64,000 nucleotides of DNA from Cymbomonas tetramitiformis (taxonomy: Eukaryota; Chlorophyta; Pyramimonadophyceae; Pyramimonadales; Pyramimonadaceae): positions 1-64,000 of the forward strand of contig LGRX02033410.1 in the NCBI GenBank assembly GCA_001247695.2, given 5' to 3'. The position numbers were made by a program, and so were the translations under genes. This document shows, piece after piece, positions 1 to 13,085 of the stretch. The first letter of the stretch is position 1. Every line of letters starts with the position of its first letter. Under the pieces are notes generated by a model. That model had not been told where the DNA came from and did no database searches. It was given only the letters and a program-made list of their open reading frames with translations.

Positions 1-2
1 GC

Positions 3-185
3 AGGGCACATATCTTATGGGGATTGGCCGGCCCGGGGCCGAGAGCAGCGCCCAAAAAGAGCTCCGGGCCGAAAGCGGGCCGGTCGATTTTTCATCCTTA
101 AGTATGGAAAACATTTGAAAATTAGCAAAAACACGTGTTTTTCTTGATTCCGGGCCGAGAGTCATTCTAGGAAGATATGTGCCCT
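3..185. mobile_element. Small TIR (MITE-like) element
   Basis: The outer 14 bases at 3-16 (AGGGCACATATCTT) are repeated as a perfect reverse complement at 172-185, enclosing about 155 bases that contain several GGGCCGAGAG/GGGCCGAAAG blocks. There is no coding capacity. The left flank is cut by the window edge, so no target duplication can be checked. A phrase at about 102-120 (CTTAAGTATGGAAAACATT) recurs near 1632-1650, which suggests related repeats nearby. Confidence 0.4.
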
Positions 186-590
186 CTGTAAAGGCGGTGG
201 AGGCTGTGGCGGTGGCGACGGAGGTGGTGGTGGTGAAGGTGGAGGTGGTGGACTGAGCGGTGGCAACGGAGGTGGAGGGGAGGGATAAGGATTAGGCGGT
301 GGAAATGGCGGAGGTGGCGGTGAAGGTGGAGGTGGTGGATGAGGGGTACATCCGGTGGCAAGGGTGGAAGGGAGGGATTAGGCGGTGGTGATCGCGGAGG
401 TGATGTGGGAGGTTTTGGTGGTGGGGGGAAGGTGGTGGGCTAGATACGAGGGTGGTGGTGGTGGCGGTGACGGCGGTGGGCTGAGGAGGTGGCGGTGAGG
501 GCGGAGGCGGTGGAGAAGGCGGAGGCCTAGGCGGTGGTGGTCTAGGTAAAGGTGGTGGGCTAGGTAAAGGCGGTGGCGGGGATAAGGAAT
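185..590. repeat. (GGTGGAGGTGGCGG)n low-complexity tract
   Basis: About 400 bases made almost entirely of GGT/GGA/GGC triplets with imperfect periodicity. Read on the minus strand it gives Pro/Ser-Pro runs such as PPPSPPPPPPS (in the 378-650 frame) and His/Leu-rich runs in other frames. No frame stays open across the whole tract. It may be the proline-rich end of the minus-strand frame at 607-1211 or simply a minisatellite. Confidence 0.6.
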
Positions 591-1211
591 CCGGGTGCGG
601 CGTAAACTAGACACGCGCACGACATTCCACTTTAGTGTTGTCGTTGTCATTAAATTTTTGCTTAGGCGCAGAGCCTACCCGCATATGCGCATTACGCGCG
701 ATGACGCTGTGCCCATTAACATCGAGCGTAGCGGCATAAATAAAATTGCTATTGACTTGCACGCCTTCGCGTTGTCTGTAATCGATATAGTTATCTCGTA
801 AATGCTGACACGCTCCGGTGAACGTATGTTTTTCTGGTAAATTATTTGGATTATCCGTTACTGTAACGCTGCATTTTTGCTGTGAATTACGCACAGCAAA
901 TTGCTGCTTTGAAACGTGTATAAATCGCCTAAGTTGTAATTTGAATCTTCTCTAGCATAGTAGTAGTTGTCGCTTTGAATATAATACCCTGCACAATCCA
1001 TCGTTAAAATACATATGCCCATGTGTGTTACGCTCGTCCAATATGGGGGATCGCTAATACCAACTTTTGCATCGCAGCGCGCGCCGTAATCTTTTGTCCC
1101 ATATCGTACAGCGCGTGCGTTGCAACACACCATTGTTGAGATTGTTGTTGCTGTAATCGCTGTACCAATTATTGACGTCTCGTCTCGGCGTGAATGTTTT
1201 ATTATTATCAC
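378..1211 (-). pseudogene. Broken minus-strand frame with Pro-rich end, unknown
   Basis: Two overlapping minus-strand frames look like one protein. The segment from 1211 to 858 is rich in Cys, Tyr and Asn (contains VCCNARAVRYGTKDYGARC). The segment from 894 to 607 continues with Cys and a CSVTVTDNPNN stretch. They lie in different frames and overlap between 858 and 894, so a frameshift or a very short intron lies there. Below 650 the strand becomes Ser-Pro-Pro-rich, an architecture seen in algal extracellular-matrix proteins. I do not recognise the cysteine-rich part and see no convincing signal peptide. A degraded secreted-protein gene is an inference; chance ORFs remain possible. Confidence 0.25.
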
Positions 1212-1213
1212 TT

Positions 1214-2023
1214 CATAGAGTTAACCCCTAAACTGGTGTTGGGGTCATTTTCGACCCCAAATTGTGCGATGTTTTTTTAGTATTTTTGTGTCAACAACGT
1301 CGATCATCACCATAACTGGTCTTGCGCCGTTTGAGGCCTTGCAAATATGTGTATCCTTGACGGTGAAGTACTTGCCTTTTAGATATATGCATGTTATATA
1401 TCTCACATAGCATCATTCTCATCCATGAAAAAGTGCCTCGAAAGTGTGGAAAGCGTTGTGTGAAAAGCAGAAAATCGAGATGAAATGTAGACATTCGTCA
1501 TTTTAGACGCTTGCCGTGGACCCGAATGCATTCCGGATGGAATATGGCATCGTCCAAGTGACCATTCATCGTAAATGCATAAAATATATCCAGTATGGTG
1601 GTAAAAAACTGCAAAATGATGAAATTTGAGCTTAAGTATGGAAAACATTGAGAATATGATGTTTTTTTCTGTTTTTTGTTTGTTTTTTTGTACAATAAGC
1701 GTATAAAGCGACACGTAAACGTGCTATCCATACCCCAAGCAACATATCAACGTGAAGCTATGATCAAAGCCGATGCTCTGAAGGTGTCCCATGGGTTGTG
1801 GGCTGTCCATACCGTTTTTAATCAATGGCTTTGTAAAGGTTTGTGTTTGGAAACCCCCAAAATTATGACGACGGCAATTTCGATATATTAGCGGATATAT
1901 TGCGTCAAAATATGCGTATAACCTATCAAAATGTTGGGCCAATCGATGCCTAAGGGATGGTTGATTTAGCTAGCACGTGCATGCAACCGATGCCACTTGT
2001 AAGTGACATGAAAACACGAAACT
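1214..2023. other. Gene-free stretch with a small hairpin
   Basis: No reading frame here resembles a known protein. Near its start, TTGGGGTC (about 1238) pairs with GACCCCAA (about 1253) to form a perfect 8-bp stem. The remainder is AT-rich, with T runs around 1666-1690. Confidence 0.4.
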
Positions 2024-2254
2024 TGATGGGAATCCCAACTTCACCCCATACTGGGGGGAGTTGTGGATCCTCTTTTGTCACCCCTCGCCTTGAGGTGCCA
2101 CGTAGGCAGTCAGCTTTCCGCCGTTCTCTGCGATAATAAAACACCCAGTATTTTATTATCTTCACCTTAGCACACTACCGGAAGCCCGAACGTAGTCCGT
2201 TTCCGCCCCTGCAATTACATATATATATATTCATATATATCTCTTTCTTCATCA
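2024..2254 (+). repeat. Left LTR of the 2.0-3.7 kb element
   Basis: 231 bases, TG...CA ends. It is nearly identical to 3448-3688; the differences are a missing four-base GACC-type insertion after TGTCACC and a shorter AT microsatellite near the 3' end. An (AT)n run followed by TCATATATATCTC lies near the 3' edge. Confidence 0.85.
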
Positions 2255-3447
2255 GGTTATGGGCCTGTTCCACTTGGATTGTGTTCGTGGCATTTGGTAG
2301 GCGGCTTTGGTCCTTGGGGCTGCACCAGCGCCTCTCGCAACATTTTTTGGCGTCAAGCACCAGCTTCGCACATTCGGCACCAGCCTCTCCTCATCTTTGG
2401 CCACCGTTGACGATCGCGGCCGAGGACATTTTGCTCGTTGAACCATCCGAGCGCGGGGTAGCACCGGCACCCTACAACTTTTTGCGTACGCACAAGCTAC
2501 GAGTTCGACATTATCTCCATCGCCTTTGCTTCTCTGGACAGCAACACCGTTCCTGCAGCAAAACTGGCTTACCGGGCACGACTATTTTGACGTCACCGAC
2601 GTCTTCCTCGTCAAATTCTACCCCAAATTGAGTCTTTCATCACTTGATTTAGTTATTTTTGCAAAAAGTTATCGTTTCGCACGAAACCCAAACTTTTTAA
2701 CTTACAGATTTTACAGTTACAGCGGCATGGCTACTTTACGCCAACGTACGCGCATGGCCACTCTGCGTTCTACGCTAAATTTGCTTAGAGATCGACAATC
2801 TACCCCTGGCTACAATCTGGTGGTGCTTGGTGGTGCCTATACCCCAAGCACCAACATCGGCTCCGGCGTCGTTTCGTCAATATCGACCGCGAGGATTTTG
2901 ACTTCGTCGCCCTCGCCTCTCCTCATCCTTCGCTGCCAGCTTTACATGAACAACGTCTGTTTGTGTGTGGTGGTGTTATTGCTGCCACCCACACCCTAGC
3001 CTGTTCGTCCATTTCCAATTTCGCAGGATGCAGCTCTGCTTCCCGGTGCTCTTTTCGCATTTTGCGGCCGCGGCCATCGTGCCCTACCCACGCCGGCGCG
3101 TTCGCTCCGGTGGTGCCGCGCATCCTTCGGCAGCACACTCGCACAGGGGTAGGGTGAAATTCTTCGTTTTAGCTGGTGCTTGCCTCTTCACCATCGAGGA
3201 CTCCGCCGCCAGCGAATTAGTCTGCTATGTTTTAGCAGCCTACCCCGCGGGAGTAGTTGATCCCCGCGGCACATGCATGGGCGTAAGCCCCTAGAGCACA
3301 ACACAAGATTAGCGCAGGCGGATGCCGTACTAGCTGGGTTGAGAGAGACCACTTGATTTTTGTGATGTGTGCAGTTAGGGTTTCCTGTGTTTGTTGATTA
3401 GAATCTACGTGTGGCACCTCACACCTTCGGGGTGAGGTGTGGTGGTG

Positions 3448-3688
3448 TGATGGGAATCCCAACTTCACCCCATACTTGGGGGAGTTGTGGATCCTCTTCT
3501 GTCACCGACCCCTCGCCTTGAGGTGCCACGTAGGCAGTCAGCTTTCCGCCGTTCTCTGCGATAATAAAACACCCAGTATTTTATTATCTTCACCTTAGCA
3601 CACTACCGGAAGCCCGAACGTAGTCCGTTTCCGCCCCTGCAGTTACATATATATATATATATATTCATATATATCTCTTTCTTCATCA
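3448..3688 (+). repeat. Right LTR of the 2.0-3.7 kb element
   Basis: 241 bases matching 2024-2254, with a longer AT microsatellite. It is followed at once by three short tandem blocks of the form TGCAGCCCTGCAGTTTGGGA (3689-3740). Confidence 0.85.
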
Positions 3689-6600
3689 TGCAGCCCTGCA
3701 GTTTTTGGGATGCAGCCCTGCAGTTTGGGATGCAGCCCTGATATATATACGACCGATCGACGAAAACCCTTGGGTACATGTTTCCACGGCCTGATTATTA
3801 TTTGGTCGGCAATTATTGGCAAAAGTCATCGGCTATCAGCTTTTGACTCAGAAGCCACAATGTAATAGAAGCTGCGACCTATTGTAACCATATGCGGCAG
3901 TTATGCCTTCAGCATACGTAGACAATATGATTATGTGGAACTTATAATCCCACTTAAGTTGCATCATGATAAATTAATCCAGGTGTTAACAAGTGTTCAG
4001 GATTTGATAAGGGGTTGACGCCCCACAGGCCAAAGGTCACTACTATCTCGTAAGGCTCGCCTCAAGTGTGCGGCTTTGAGGATCAGCGTCCTGGCGAGGC
4101 ACAGTCATGATGCTTCCTAGTCCATAATGGAGCTGGAAATGAGAATGCTCAAGATATCCGAAGACAGGAAGGCTTTTGGTTGGCCAGAGTTGCTGTCTAG
4201 ATGTTTAACCTCGATGGGGTTGCATTCGGATACAAACTGTGCAACCATGCATGTGACTTATACATTGGTGTATGACTTTGATGAATCGTCTCTTGTCATG
4301 AACCTGGAAGGAATGACGGGCAAATAGCTAGAGTGGCGGATTTACTCACTCGGCTTTGCTGTTATGGAATTCGATGCCTGTTGGCACTACTGGCAATCCT
4401 TTGCTCAGATGCTTTCCTTAAGACATTGGCAACAACTTGTGTGCCAGCCTCTCTAGATTTGGGGAGAAACCATGGATCAACAATTCATCAATCAAAACAC
4501 ATGTTACCAAGGTTGATTCAACGAATCCTTCAACTCTTGAATTTCGACAATCAGCATCTTAGGCTGTTGACGTCAAAGTGATGGTCGTAAGCTTACAATA
4601 TAGCTTATTCACATTTGAAAAACCATCGTTCTCCTATGTCAGTGCCCTTCATATAATATGATAGAGCCGGAGAGATATGCATCTATGATTTCTTCATAAT
4701 GAACTTTATGTGTCAGTAAGTCAAATAAGACTTCATTTGATGCTTCAGTCGGCATGATGTACCGTGTCATCAACTTTATGGCTGCTATATACAAATGCTG
4801 GAACTTTTGATAAGATTTTTAATCTTCCAAGCAAAATCACAATGATGTAAATCAATATGTGGCAAGCAGCGGTATGAAGAATGAATGAATCTATACTCCT
4901 TCCTCCCCCTTTTAAAAAGAGGTGAATCAAACCAATCAGATGGTGATGGAGAATGCTATTCAAAATTCAATCATTATGTTATGTGAAAATGGTCTCAGTA
5001 ATCAGACTGAGATTACTTATCGAATGCTTTCGAGGTAACATTGTAAATATGAACACCGATTCTCTCTACGTCATACCGGCAATATGCCTGACGTTTTTGA
5101 ATGTGGCAAATGCCAGATGATGTCAAATATTCAATGTCAATTCACTATGAATTAATATGCAGTTTTGGGGTTGCAGCCCAAATACATTGTCAGTTCAGGG
5201 TCACTATAGTGTGCCCAAGTTAGACAATGTTTCTGGATAATGATTGTCATAATGAACAACGAAATCAGTGATGGTACCGAAATTAATTTTGGTATCGAAG
5301 CTAATGGAGAGTCAATTAAGAAGTGTCTGTAATGACAACAACTTACTACGAGTTGTATTTCCGTAGTTGATGGATGGCTGGCATGTCATTTCATTATGAT
5401 TAGAACATGGCATTGCCTAGTGATATGTGTATCTTCTTTAGTACATGATCGCTTATCTCAATGGTGCCCATTTTATTTTTGGGCAAACACTATTCAGAGA
5501 CTTGTCATGATAAGGAAGTATAAATGATGAATGTGTCATTTCAATCCGATAGAATTGTGACTTGTTGATGACTATAAAATTTCTGTCACTTTCCAGAATG
5601 AGGATAAATTGCGCTTGGAAACCGTCTGCAGATTGCGGGTTCGAGTTCCGCCATGGCATTTCCCAAGACTTCTTGGCCTAATAGTCGAGGCAACAAATTT
5701 CTAAACATTCCAGAATGAACTTTCAAAGAGTCATAATTCCTCAATGAAGCATGCGTGTCTTATGTGCCAAAATGATATGAAACCACAAGTATGATGTCAA
5801 TCTATATGTGGATGGTTTATACCATTGTATGCTATTCCACAAATAAATAGTGATGTCAGAATAAAACTTTGGACAATTGCAACTCAGTACAAACCCGAGT
5901 GCATTCAAGTCCATTTGTATGCTCAGAATCTGAATCTAATGTACTTTCGATATGCACAGGATAGAACATATTTTCTATGTGATTCTGGATTCAGGAATTA
6001 GAGTCAATGTAAAACTCTTTTCCTATTTCAGACGATGAAACCTTTATTCCCTTAGGTGCAATACCTTATTGTAAGGGATTCATTTCAATACAAGTTTCAA
6101 TCGATTTTCTCAAATCTGTCACTTTTGTGATGATCAGATTGGTCAACTTTACAGCATAACCACTTCCCCTCGCTGAAGGAGATGACTCCCTTCATAGGGC
6201 GGTATATTGGCTGTTTCATATGACACATGGAAAACATGAGTAACTCTTGGAGAATTTCGGAATAAATATCCTGAATTAGCTGTGCTTGATTGCTCTATGC
6301 CCAAGAATGACCGAAGAGATTACTTGCCATCTTTTAGCCGTATGGCGTAGAGGCCGCTTACCAACGGTTGGGTCATAAGTTGGATAGCTATGTTAGCTAT
6401 GTTGGAGGCTGAATAGCCATGATTGCACAGATTCTGTCCTCCATGATGAATAGACCTTTGAGATACGTGGTGTCTGATGAATCAATACTTTTGACAACAA
6501 CTCAACCTTTAGGTATGATGAAGAGCTGATGATCTTTGCTGCAATGCAATTGTTTGATGCGTATCACTGAAATGCCTTGTGATATAATAATCTCACTGCA

Positions 6601-9030
6601 TAGGCTTTGTTCAATGGCGGTATGATCAGATATATAATGATCCATGAAGACAAGATGGTTGGTATGGCTCATTTAGCAGGCATGATTACCTCAAAGAGAT
6701 GCCAATACACGGATACATTTCAAGACATAAGGGCAATAGGCTTATTATGTAGCCTTCAAAGGCAGCTAGCATTTATGCTGAATTGGTCAGCTCAGTGGCT
6801 TTGACCTTTCTAGGTGTTGTACTCAGGCCGTAGCCTGCATATTGCATTGAGTAATCTTGACACCTTTAATGATCCAATCAGATGAAATATCAAGAATGGT
6901 TGCCCTTTTAAATGATCATCGGTGGCAGAGGCTATGGTGCTTGCACCGAGTCAATATACAATTCTAGTCTGGATACATGATAGACCAGATGTATACAATG
7001 TCTAGGTCTTCTAAATCAAGCTCATATGTATATCATGGCTGATGACCTTAGGAATGTTTGATACATATATGTGTCAACTTCATGGAGTTCTGCATGGTTT
7101 GACTGTATATAGTCAGGCTTACCAAAACAAAACAATGATGCAACTTACTTTATTTTATTATTTGTCTTTATTATTTATTTGGTTTTTAGTTGTATCTTTA
7201 GCTTATCATCTTCCCCCCTCAAGGAAATGTATTGCTAGGCGGTTGTCAAGCGCCGTTTAAATACAACAGAGGTCCGACCTCTATGTGATGACGTGATAGC
7301 TTACTATGAAGCTGGATAGCAGTTCTCGGGTTGCAGCCCATTGCACCGAAGGTGCATCGCAGTCTTTGGGATGCAGCCCGAATTCACGTCATCAGCGTGG
7401 GTCATATAGTGCCCATGCATGTGCTGCATAAAATACAACACTACCCTCCAGCGGCGAAGTGGTTTACTATTACCATCATCGTATGCTGTGGGATATCAAA
7501 TATATGATCAGAGAGCATGGTAATATATGTACCATGTTTGTCAATATCGGAGAGACTGTGTCTTCTTTAAAATCCTTTGACTATATGTATAATGGTGTTG
7601 TACTGATGTCACACCTTCTCTCTGAGTGATTTATTGATTTCAGATGTGATGTCGTGGCAGTCAACCTTGTCCGCTTGTACCGGAGGTTGTATGAATTGTG
7701 CCCACGTCATTGGCACGAGTCATATTGTGTCCATGCATACGCGATCTCAGCGCAGGTCACAATTCAGTGCCCGAGCATACGCGATTTTAGCGTAGGTCAC
7801 ATTGTGCCTCCATTTATTACATCTGAGAATATTTGTTACTCATCTTTGTGAGTCTAGACAGCATTGTGCTGATTGCAATGCTTTCTCTGGTGACTTGTAT
7901 ATCACAGATTATACCAAATGTGGTGATCAGTCCAGTGCAATATTTTGTCACCGGAATGTACAGGGATTGTAAATGGTTGCAATCCAGCCGGAGGAACAAT
8001 CTCAACAGCTATTCTGTACTAATGAATTCATCGGAGTTGTACTCATTTCGACGATTCGAAACCCATGTCATTTGTAGTAATGACAACTCACATGGATATA
8101 TAGGGTTTTTATCAGAATGCTTTTATGTGATGTCAACATATTATGAACAATTCACTTGCATCTTAGGACAAAGGAGTTACGCTTGGAAGGTCTTGCATGG
8201 TGGTCTCCCAACAGTTATCAGCTGTTATTCGGGTGCCACATTCTGCCTTCAGCACTGGGACTATATCAACCAGTCTTACAGCGATGCACTTGTCCTTCCC
8301 ACTCTTATGTACGGCTATAGTGCCAAAGTGTATCAGGTGGGATATATATATATATATACATTATATAACTATCATCTTCTGATCCAGGATATGCAATTAA
8401 GCATGGTATCAGGTTATATGTTATGTATATAGTTCAGCATTCCGAACTTACTCGAGGATGTAAATGCTGAGCAAGAGTCAACTTATAGTCATTGGGATGT
8501 AGTTTCCCATCCGATTTTACACTTTGTTAGTGATGGTGGATTTAACGTTGTACAGATTTCAACGCGCGTTACTTGTGGATGCAGTGATTTTATCAAAAGC
8601 AATCCATCAGAAATCGCCAGATCGGAATATAAAATGGATATGTGTGTGATCCTATCCACCTTCTTCCCTCCTTGAGGAAGTGTGAACACATAGGCAGGTC
8701 AGTTGCCTATATACCTTATAGCTTATAGCTTATAGCTTACAGCTTATAGCTTATAGCTTATAGCTTGCAGTCCTTGTAGGAAGCAGCTTATACAGTTTTA
8801 GGGTTGTTGCCCAACAGTTCTTGGGTTGTTGCCCAACAGTTCTTGGGTTGTTGCCCGAAATATTGTCATGTCCGTGCTGATTGCAGCATGACAAATATGC
8901 CAAACACGAAGGGTTTCCTATTATATAGGTGGCATTTAGGGTATGTTACGTTACAGTGACCCTTATCCCCCACAGTGATGTTAGGGTTTTACTTGCCATC
9001 AGCAACCCTGAAATATGTTAAATTAAAGCA
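3689..9030. other. AT-rich gene-poor relic DNA with recurring GGGNTGCAGCCC motifs
   Basis: No reading frame in this 5.3 kb gives a recognisable domain; the longest (7833-8432, +) looks like chance. The motif GGG(A/T)TGCAGCCC or its decayed form GGGTTGTTGCCC recurs at about 3715, 3735, 5168, 7330, 7368, and three times at 8805-8860. This suggests an old dispersed or tandem element. A run of AGCTTATAGC units lies at about 8714-8768. Degraded retroelement DNA is likely, but I cannot assign a family. Confidence 0.45.
8714..8768. repeat. TTATAGC-type minisatellite
   Basis: The unit TATAGCTTA is repeated with few changes about six times. It lies just before three copies of the CAGTTCTTGGGTTGTTGCCC block. 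Confidence 0.7.
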
Positions 9031-11355
9031 GTATAAACATTTTGCAAAGATATTTAAGCATTTAATTTTTCACTGTGTGTCACGTGGTTTTTTAGAGGTA
9101 CGTTACACCCCTGATACACACACGTGATTTTAAGGGTGTTACAGGGTGTTACAAGTGCTGCATAAATCAGGGAATATTTATTGATAGCTGAATAATCAGA
9201 TCAGCGAAAAAAATCAACCCGATTTTTTCATTTTGAAATCATGTGTGTGGAGCTTTTACGCATTTTGTTACAGCCAATATGTACACCCCTATATATTACA
9301 CACCTAACATCTAGGGTGTTACACGAGATATGACCATGGTCATTATGTTTTTCTGATACCTTAATAGGTATAAAATCATAATTTGAAATAAAATGGGGTC
9401 GAAATTTCAATTTTGAAATTTATCGCCAACGATTTTCACCCATTTTGCACCTTTTTTGGCCATTTATTATATTACCACAATAATATATCTCGATGTGTGT
9501 GGAAGCTGCAAGTTACAGAAGTACTGCAACTTACTTCACTTTTGCACATGATAATTTTCATGGCATAATAGTGAATATCTCTGATTGTCAACATCTGTGG
9601 TTGATCATAAATATGGGTTTTACTGATTTGAAACCCATGGAAGTTGATGCACTTCCTGATGATTTATAGGTGTACCAACTATAAGCGGATTAACCACTTA
9701 AGTGATAACTTATCAACCTATGATATGTTTGGGCATATGGTTGTGCACTAAGAGCATATCAAAATGATATCTCTAGATTCCAAACATATCAGGACACAGC
9801 TTGATAATAATCTAAGCAGTTTAGCACAACACAATGTGTGTGTGTGTGTCCACAACAACCTATGTCAGTCAGTTCAATATATAAGTACTGATCTGAGTAG
9901 GTACATGCTTTTTGTGCTGATCATTACTGAATCAATTGTCACAATGCATTGAGGTTGTTGTTCTTGCTCCAGCGATAATGAAAAGGTATGGACAGTGTTC
10001 AGCAGTTACCAGCTGCATTGTGAACACTGTATACTGCCTTCGGGTCTGGAGATATTCTCCATCCAGCCCTTCAGCATGCAGTTTTATCCTATTACCTTAA
10101 CTATCGCCATCACTGACATCCAACACGCACATGTGTTTGTTGGATGGTATCTATATTATCATACACATAGTTGATATTATAGTTGATCATTTCACTTATT
10201 GAGTCAGTGAATGTCATTATATATACCATAGTCAGTGGTGTGTACATTGTGCAGGTACTTGCTGATAAGTACATGTGTGTGTGGAACTTTACTACACACT
10301 TGTATACAGGTGATAATGGTATTACAATGTACCAAGATAATTCATCATGCAGGATGATCTGTATACCAAGTACTAATAATCCAACATGATATATATATAT
10401 ATCAGAGTAGTATTTATTGTAATCCGGCATACTCTCATTTACGATAATGAGTTGCTTGATTTATTTTACATGTAGTTCCGGTGAGCATTCCGTCCAGTAA
10501 TCCACCATAGAACGTACACGCTCTTCCCAAATCCTACGTCGGAGCATGACGAGCTAATTATGGTGTTAAGATTACCTTCAGGCACCTTACACATACATGA
10601 TTCCAATATAGCTAACATGCACTGCAATATGCCTTGTGCAATGTACAATGTATTGTGATATGATACTAATATTCCAGTTGTTATCATGATCAAACTGGTA
10701 ATATATATTACAGCTGATAGCGTGGTCAAGCTGTATTAGTGATGCATGCACAATTCACAGTGTTGCAGTCACTCAGTATATAATGTATATGTAGTGTAAT
10801 GCATATATGCTGCATGCACTCATTATATACTGCATGTTGGTGTATACTGCAAGTCAAGTATATGTGCATGTGTGTGTGCTGCAATCATTGCAATCTCCGC
10901 ACACTCTAATCTTGCACACATTATTATGTTGCTGCTAAGTATTCATGATCTGTCATGTAGATGTACACAGCATTCATGCAGTTCACACTCTTGATTGCAA
11001 GTAAGTATACAAATCTGACAGTGAATAAATTGCAATATCTCAGCAGTCATCAAAGTATTGTGTGGCATGCTGCAATATTGTCATCATGCGTCCGTTCATG
11101 ATTATCCCTGCAAGTATACACATATTTTGCAGAGGATATTGTGACGCGCGCATATGATGCGCAGATGATTATTGCAACTATATTGACATCGTCATCATAA
11201 AACTGCAAAATGATTGTCGTGCGCTGCAAGTGATTTATTGCAATTGTGCGCGCTGTTGATAAAGAGCGCATATTGTCGCCATATACTTAGCACATGACAC
11301 GAGTGCTAATTTGCGCGCGGATCATGATTCCGCTGATGTTTTCCGTGCCCGCATC
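9031..11355. other. AT-rich stretch without recognisable genes
   Basis: Contains GGGTGTTACA-type motifs in both orientations (9085-9320), TG/CA-rich microsatellite DNA (10740-10900) and short chance ORFs. Nothing here supports a gene. Confidence 0.4.
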
Positions 11356-11364
11356 TCATACTGC

Positions 11365-11525
11365 GTAATTCTTACAGCTGCGAATCATTCCTGCGCGTAC
11401 ATATGATGGCCGCGCATACATTTCTTACAGCTGCGAATCGCTTTTGCGCGCATATGTGATCGCCGTACATACATTTCTTACAGCTGCGAATCGCTTCTGC
11501 GCGCATATGTGATCACAGAGCATTT
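11365..11525. repeat. 53-bp tandem repeat, three copies
   Basis: CTTACAGCTGCGAATC occurs at about 11371, 11424 and 11477, a regular 53-base spacing. Each copy is followed by CGCGCATATGTGATC-like sequence. Related GCGCATATGATGC phrases occur upstream at about 11140-11160. Confidence 0.65.
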
Positions 11526-11837
11526 GTATGCCGCATGCACACCTTTTCGCGCAGTATATACGACGCTCGGCTGCTGTGTACGATTCTGCGAATGCGACGA
11601 TTATCCTCGCGCTCTCTATTCGCTTTTGCAGCGGTCAGATATATGCAGTATATCAGATATCCGTGCTTATTCGATTGCGTCGTCAGATATGCTTTGCGCT
11701 CCGCAACCTGTATACACAAAATTATTGATATCTACGCTGCACTCACACTTGAGTTCTCGTTTCTCGCCTTAACGATCGAATACCAATGATAAGGACGTTG
11801 TCGCGAGCCTTAAGATATATATGATATAATAAGATAG

Positions 11838-12350
11838 TGCAGTGTTATTTGAACAGTAACACGTGCACAGCTTATGAGCGGGTGATGAGTGCAGACTTCG
11901 TCAGAAGATACTGCTCTAGCACAACGCTAGCTCATCTATACCGAATGCCTCCCATCTCACAGATGGTACCGCTATTGGGTTGTGAACCCGAGGCATTGGT
12001 TGAACGACTGGTATCGGCAGCACGAATGATGCGTTCGCCATATGATACCCGCATGCTTGTTCCGCACATGCTAGAAGCGAAGATGATTTCTTCTCCGAAC
12101 CGTTTGGTACTTCAAGATTGTATCTTGCTTCGCCATCTTCGAGTTCGACATACGAACTCTCGATGACAGGTGTCATTCAAGTCTTTCCTTGAATAAATGA
12201 TAGATGATGTGACTTATCATCTCGATGACATGTACAGTCATAGTCGACCGTACTGACGATTGTCTGTCATTATAATATATGACATGACTCGACATGACAT
12301 GACATGTCTGACATGTCTGACAGGTATGACATGTATGACATGTATGGCAC
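11838..12350 (+). repeat. Left flanking repeat arm with two stem-loops and ATGAC-type repeat
   Basis: This block matches the reverse complement of about 62060-62640. Shared anchors include TTGTGAACCCGAGG, CCATATGATACCCGCATG, TCTCGATGACA and GTCATAGTCGACCGTACTGACGAT. It then runs into a degenerate pentanucleotide repeat (ATGAC/ATGTC). Two hairpins lie inside: 11952-11966 (stem CCATCT/AGATGG, loop CAC) and 11975-11991 (stem TTGGG/CCCGA, loop TTGTGAA). No coding function is evident. Confidence 0.75.
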
Positions 12351-12374
12351 ATGTGTCATCGGTCATAACCCTGA

Positions 12375-13085
12375 CAAAGACCGGGAAGTTTGAGCACAGA
12401 ACAGAGAGAGTGGGCACACGGATCAAAGAACACAGAGCACCGTGTAAGGATAGTTCAAGCTCAAAGCATAGTACACAGGGAAAGGGGAGCCTGGGCACAG
12501 ACCACACAACACAGAGCACAGAATACAGAACCCAGGGAAAATATGAGCACTAAGCATAGTGCACAGAACACACAGCAAGTGCAGCCGAAGCACAGAACAC
12601 AAAGCACAGATCACAGAATGTGGAAGGGCCGAGCAAAAAGCACCAAGCTAAAAGCACAGATTGTAGGCAGTTTGAACACACCGCACAGAGCACAGATCAC
12701 AAAGTACAGAGCACAGAGCACATAATATAGAGCACAAAGCATGGGCCGACCAAACACGGAGCACAAAACCCAGAGCATTTTTCTTGGACAACCTAAACAC
12801 AGTGCAAGGAATGTGGGCATCCCGAGCACAGAATTCAGAGCACAGAACAGGGACAACCAGAGCAAAGAGCACAGAGCACATAAAGGGGGCAAGCCGAGCA
12901 TAAAGCACAAGGCAGGAAGCATATAACAGGGGCATTTTGAGCACAATGCACAATGCACAAATTGCAGAGCACTGATAACCCTAGTACAGAACAATGAGAC
13001 TGAAGCACCGTGCATGGGCAACTTCCATACAAGCACCGAGCTAGAAACACGGAGCACTGACAACTTGATTACACAATACAGAGCG
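12375..13085. repeat. (AGCACAGA)-type degenerate tandem array
   Basis: About 700 bases built from AGCACAGA/GAGCACAGAA words spaced 8-30 bases apart. The long Cys/Leu-rich frames on the minus strand (for example 12611-13093, full of CALCSVLC) are only translations of this repeat and are not genes. Confidence 0.8.

Larger units (their letters stand above)
2024..3688 (+). mobile_element. Short non-autonomous LTR retrotransposon (copia-like priming)
   Basis: Two direct repeats bound the element: 2024-2254 and 3448-3688. Both start TGATGGGAATCCC and end TTCTTCATCA, so each has TG...CA ends with a 5-bp inverted match (TGATG/CATCA). Directly after the left repeat comes GGTTATGGGCC, which complements the anticodon-loop region of initiator methionine tRNA. 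This is the half-tRNA primer site known from copia-type elements. Directly before the right repeat is a purine-rich GGGGTGAGGTGTGGTGGTG tract, a plausible polypurine tract. The internal 1.2 kb has no recognisable pol domain and only short, shifted ORFs, so the copy is non-autonomous or deleted. Flanks AAACT and TGCAG do not match, so no target duplication remains. Confidence 0.8.

Noticed and set aside
5590..5660. tRNA-like 3' half (GCGGGTTCGAGTTCCGC)
   Set aside because: A perfect T-arm is present, but no matching acceptor or D-arm lies upstream. Probably a tRNA or SINE fragment.
11970..12000. Hairpin with loop TTGTGAA as a tRNA-His anticodon arm
   Set aside because: The loop fits, but no T-arm, D-arm or acceptor stem surrounds it in either repeat arm.
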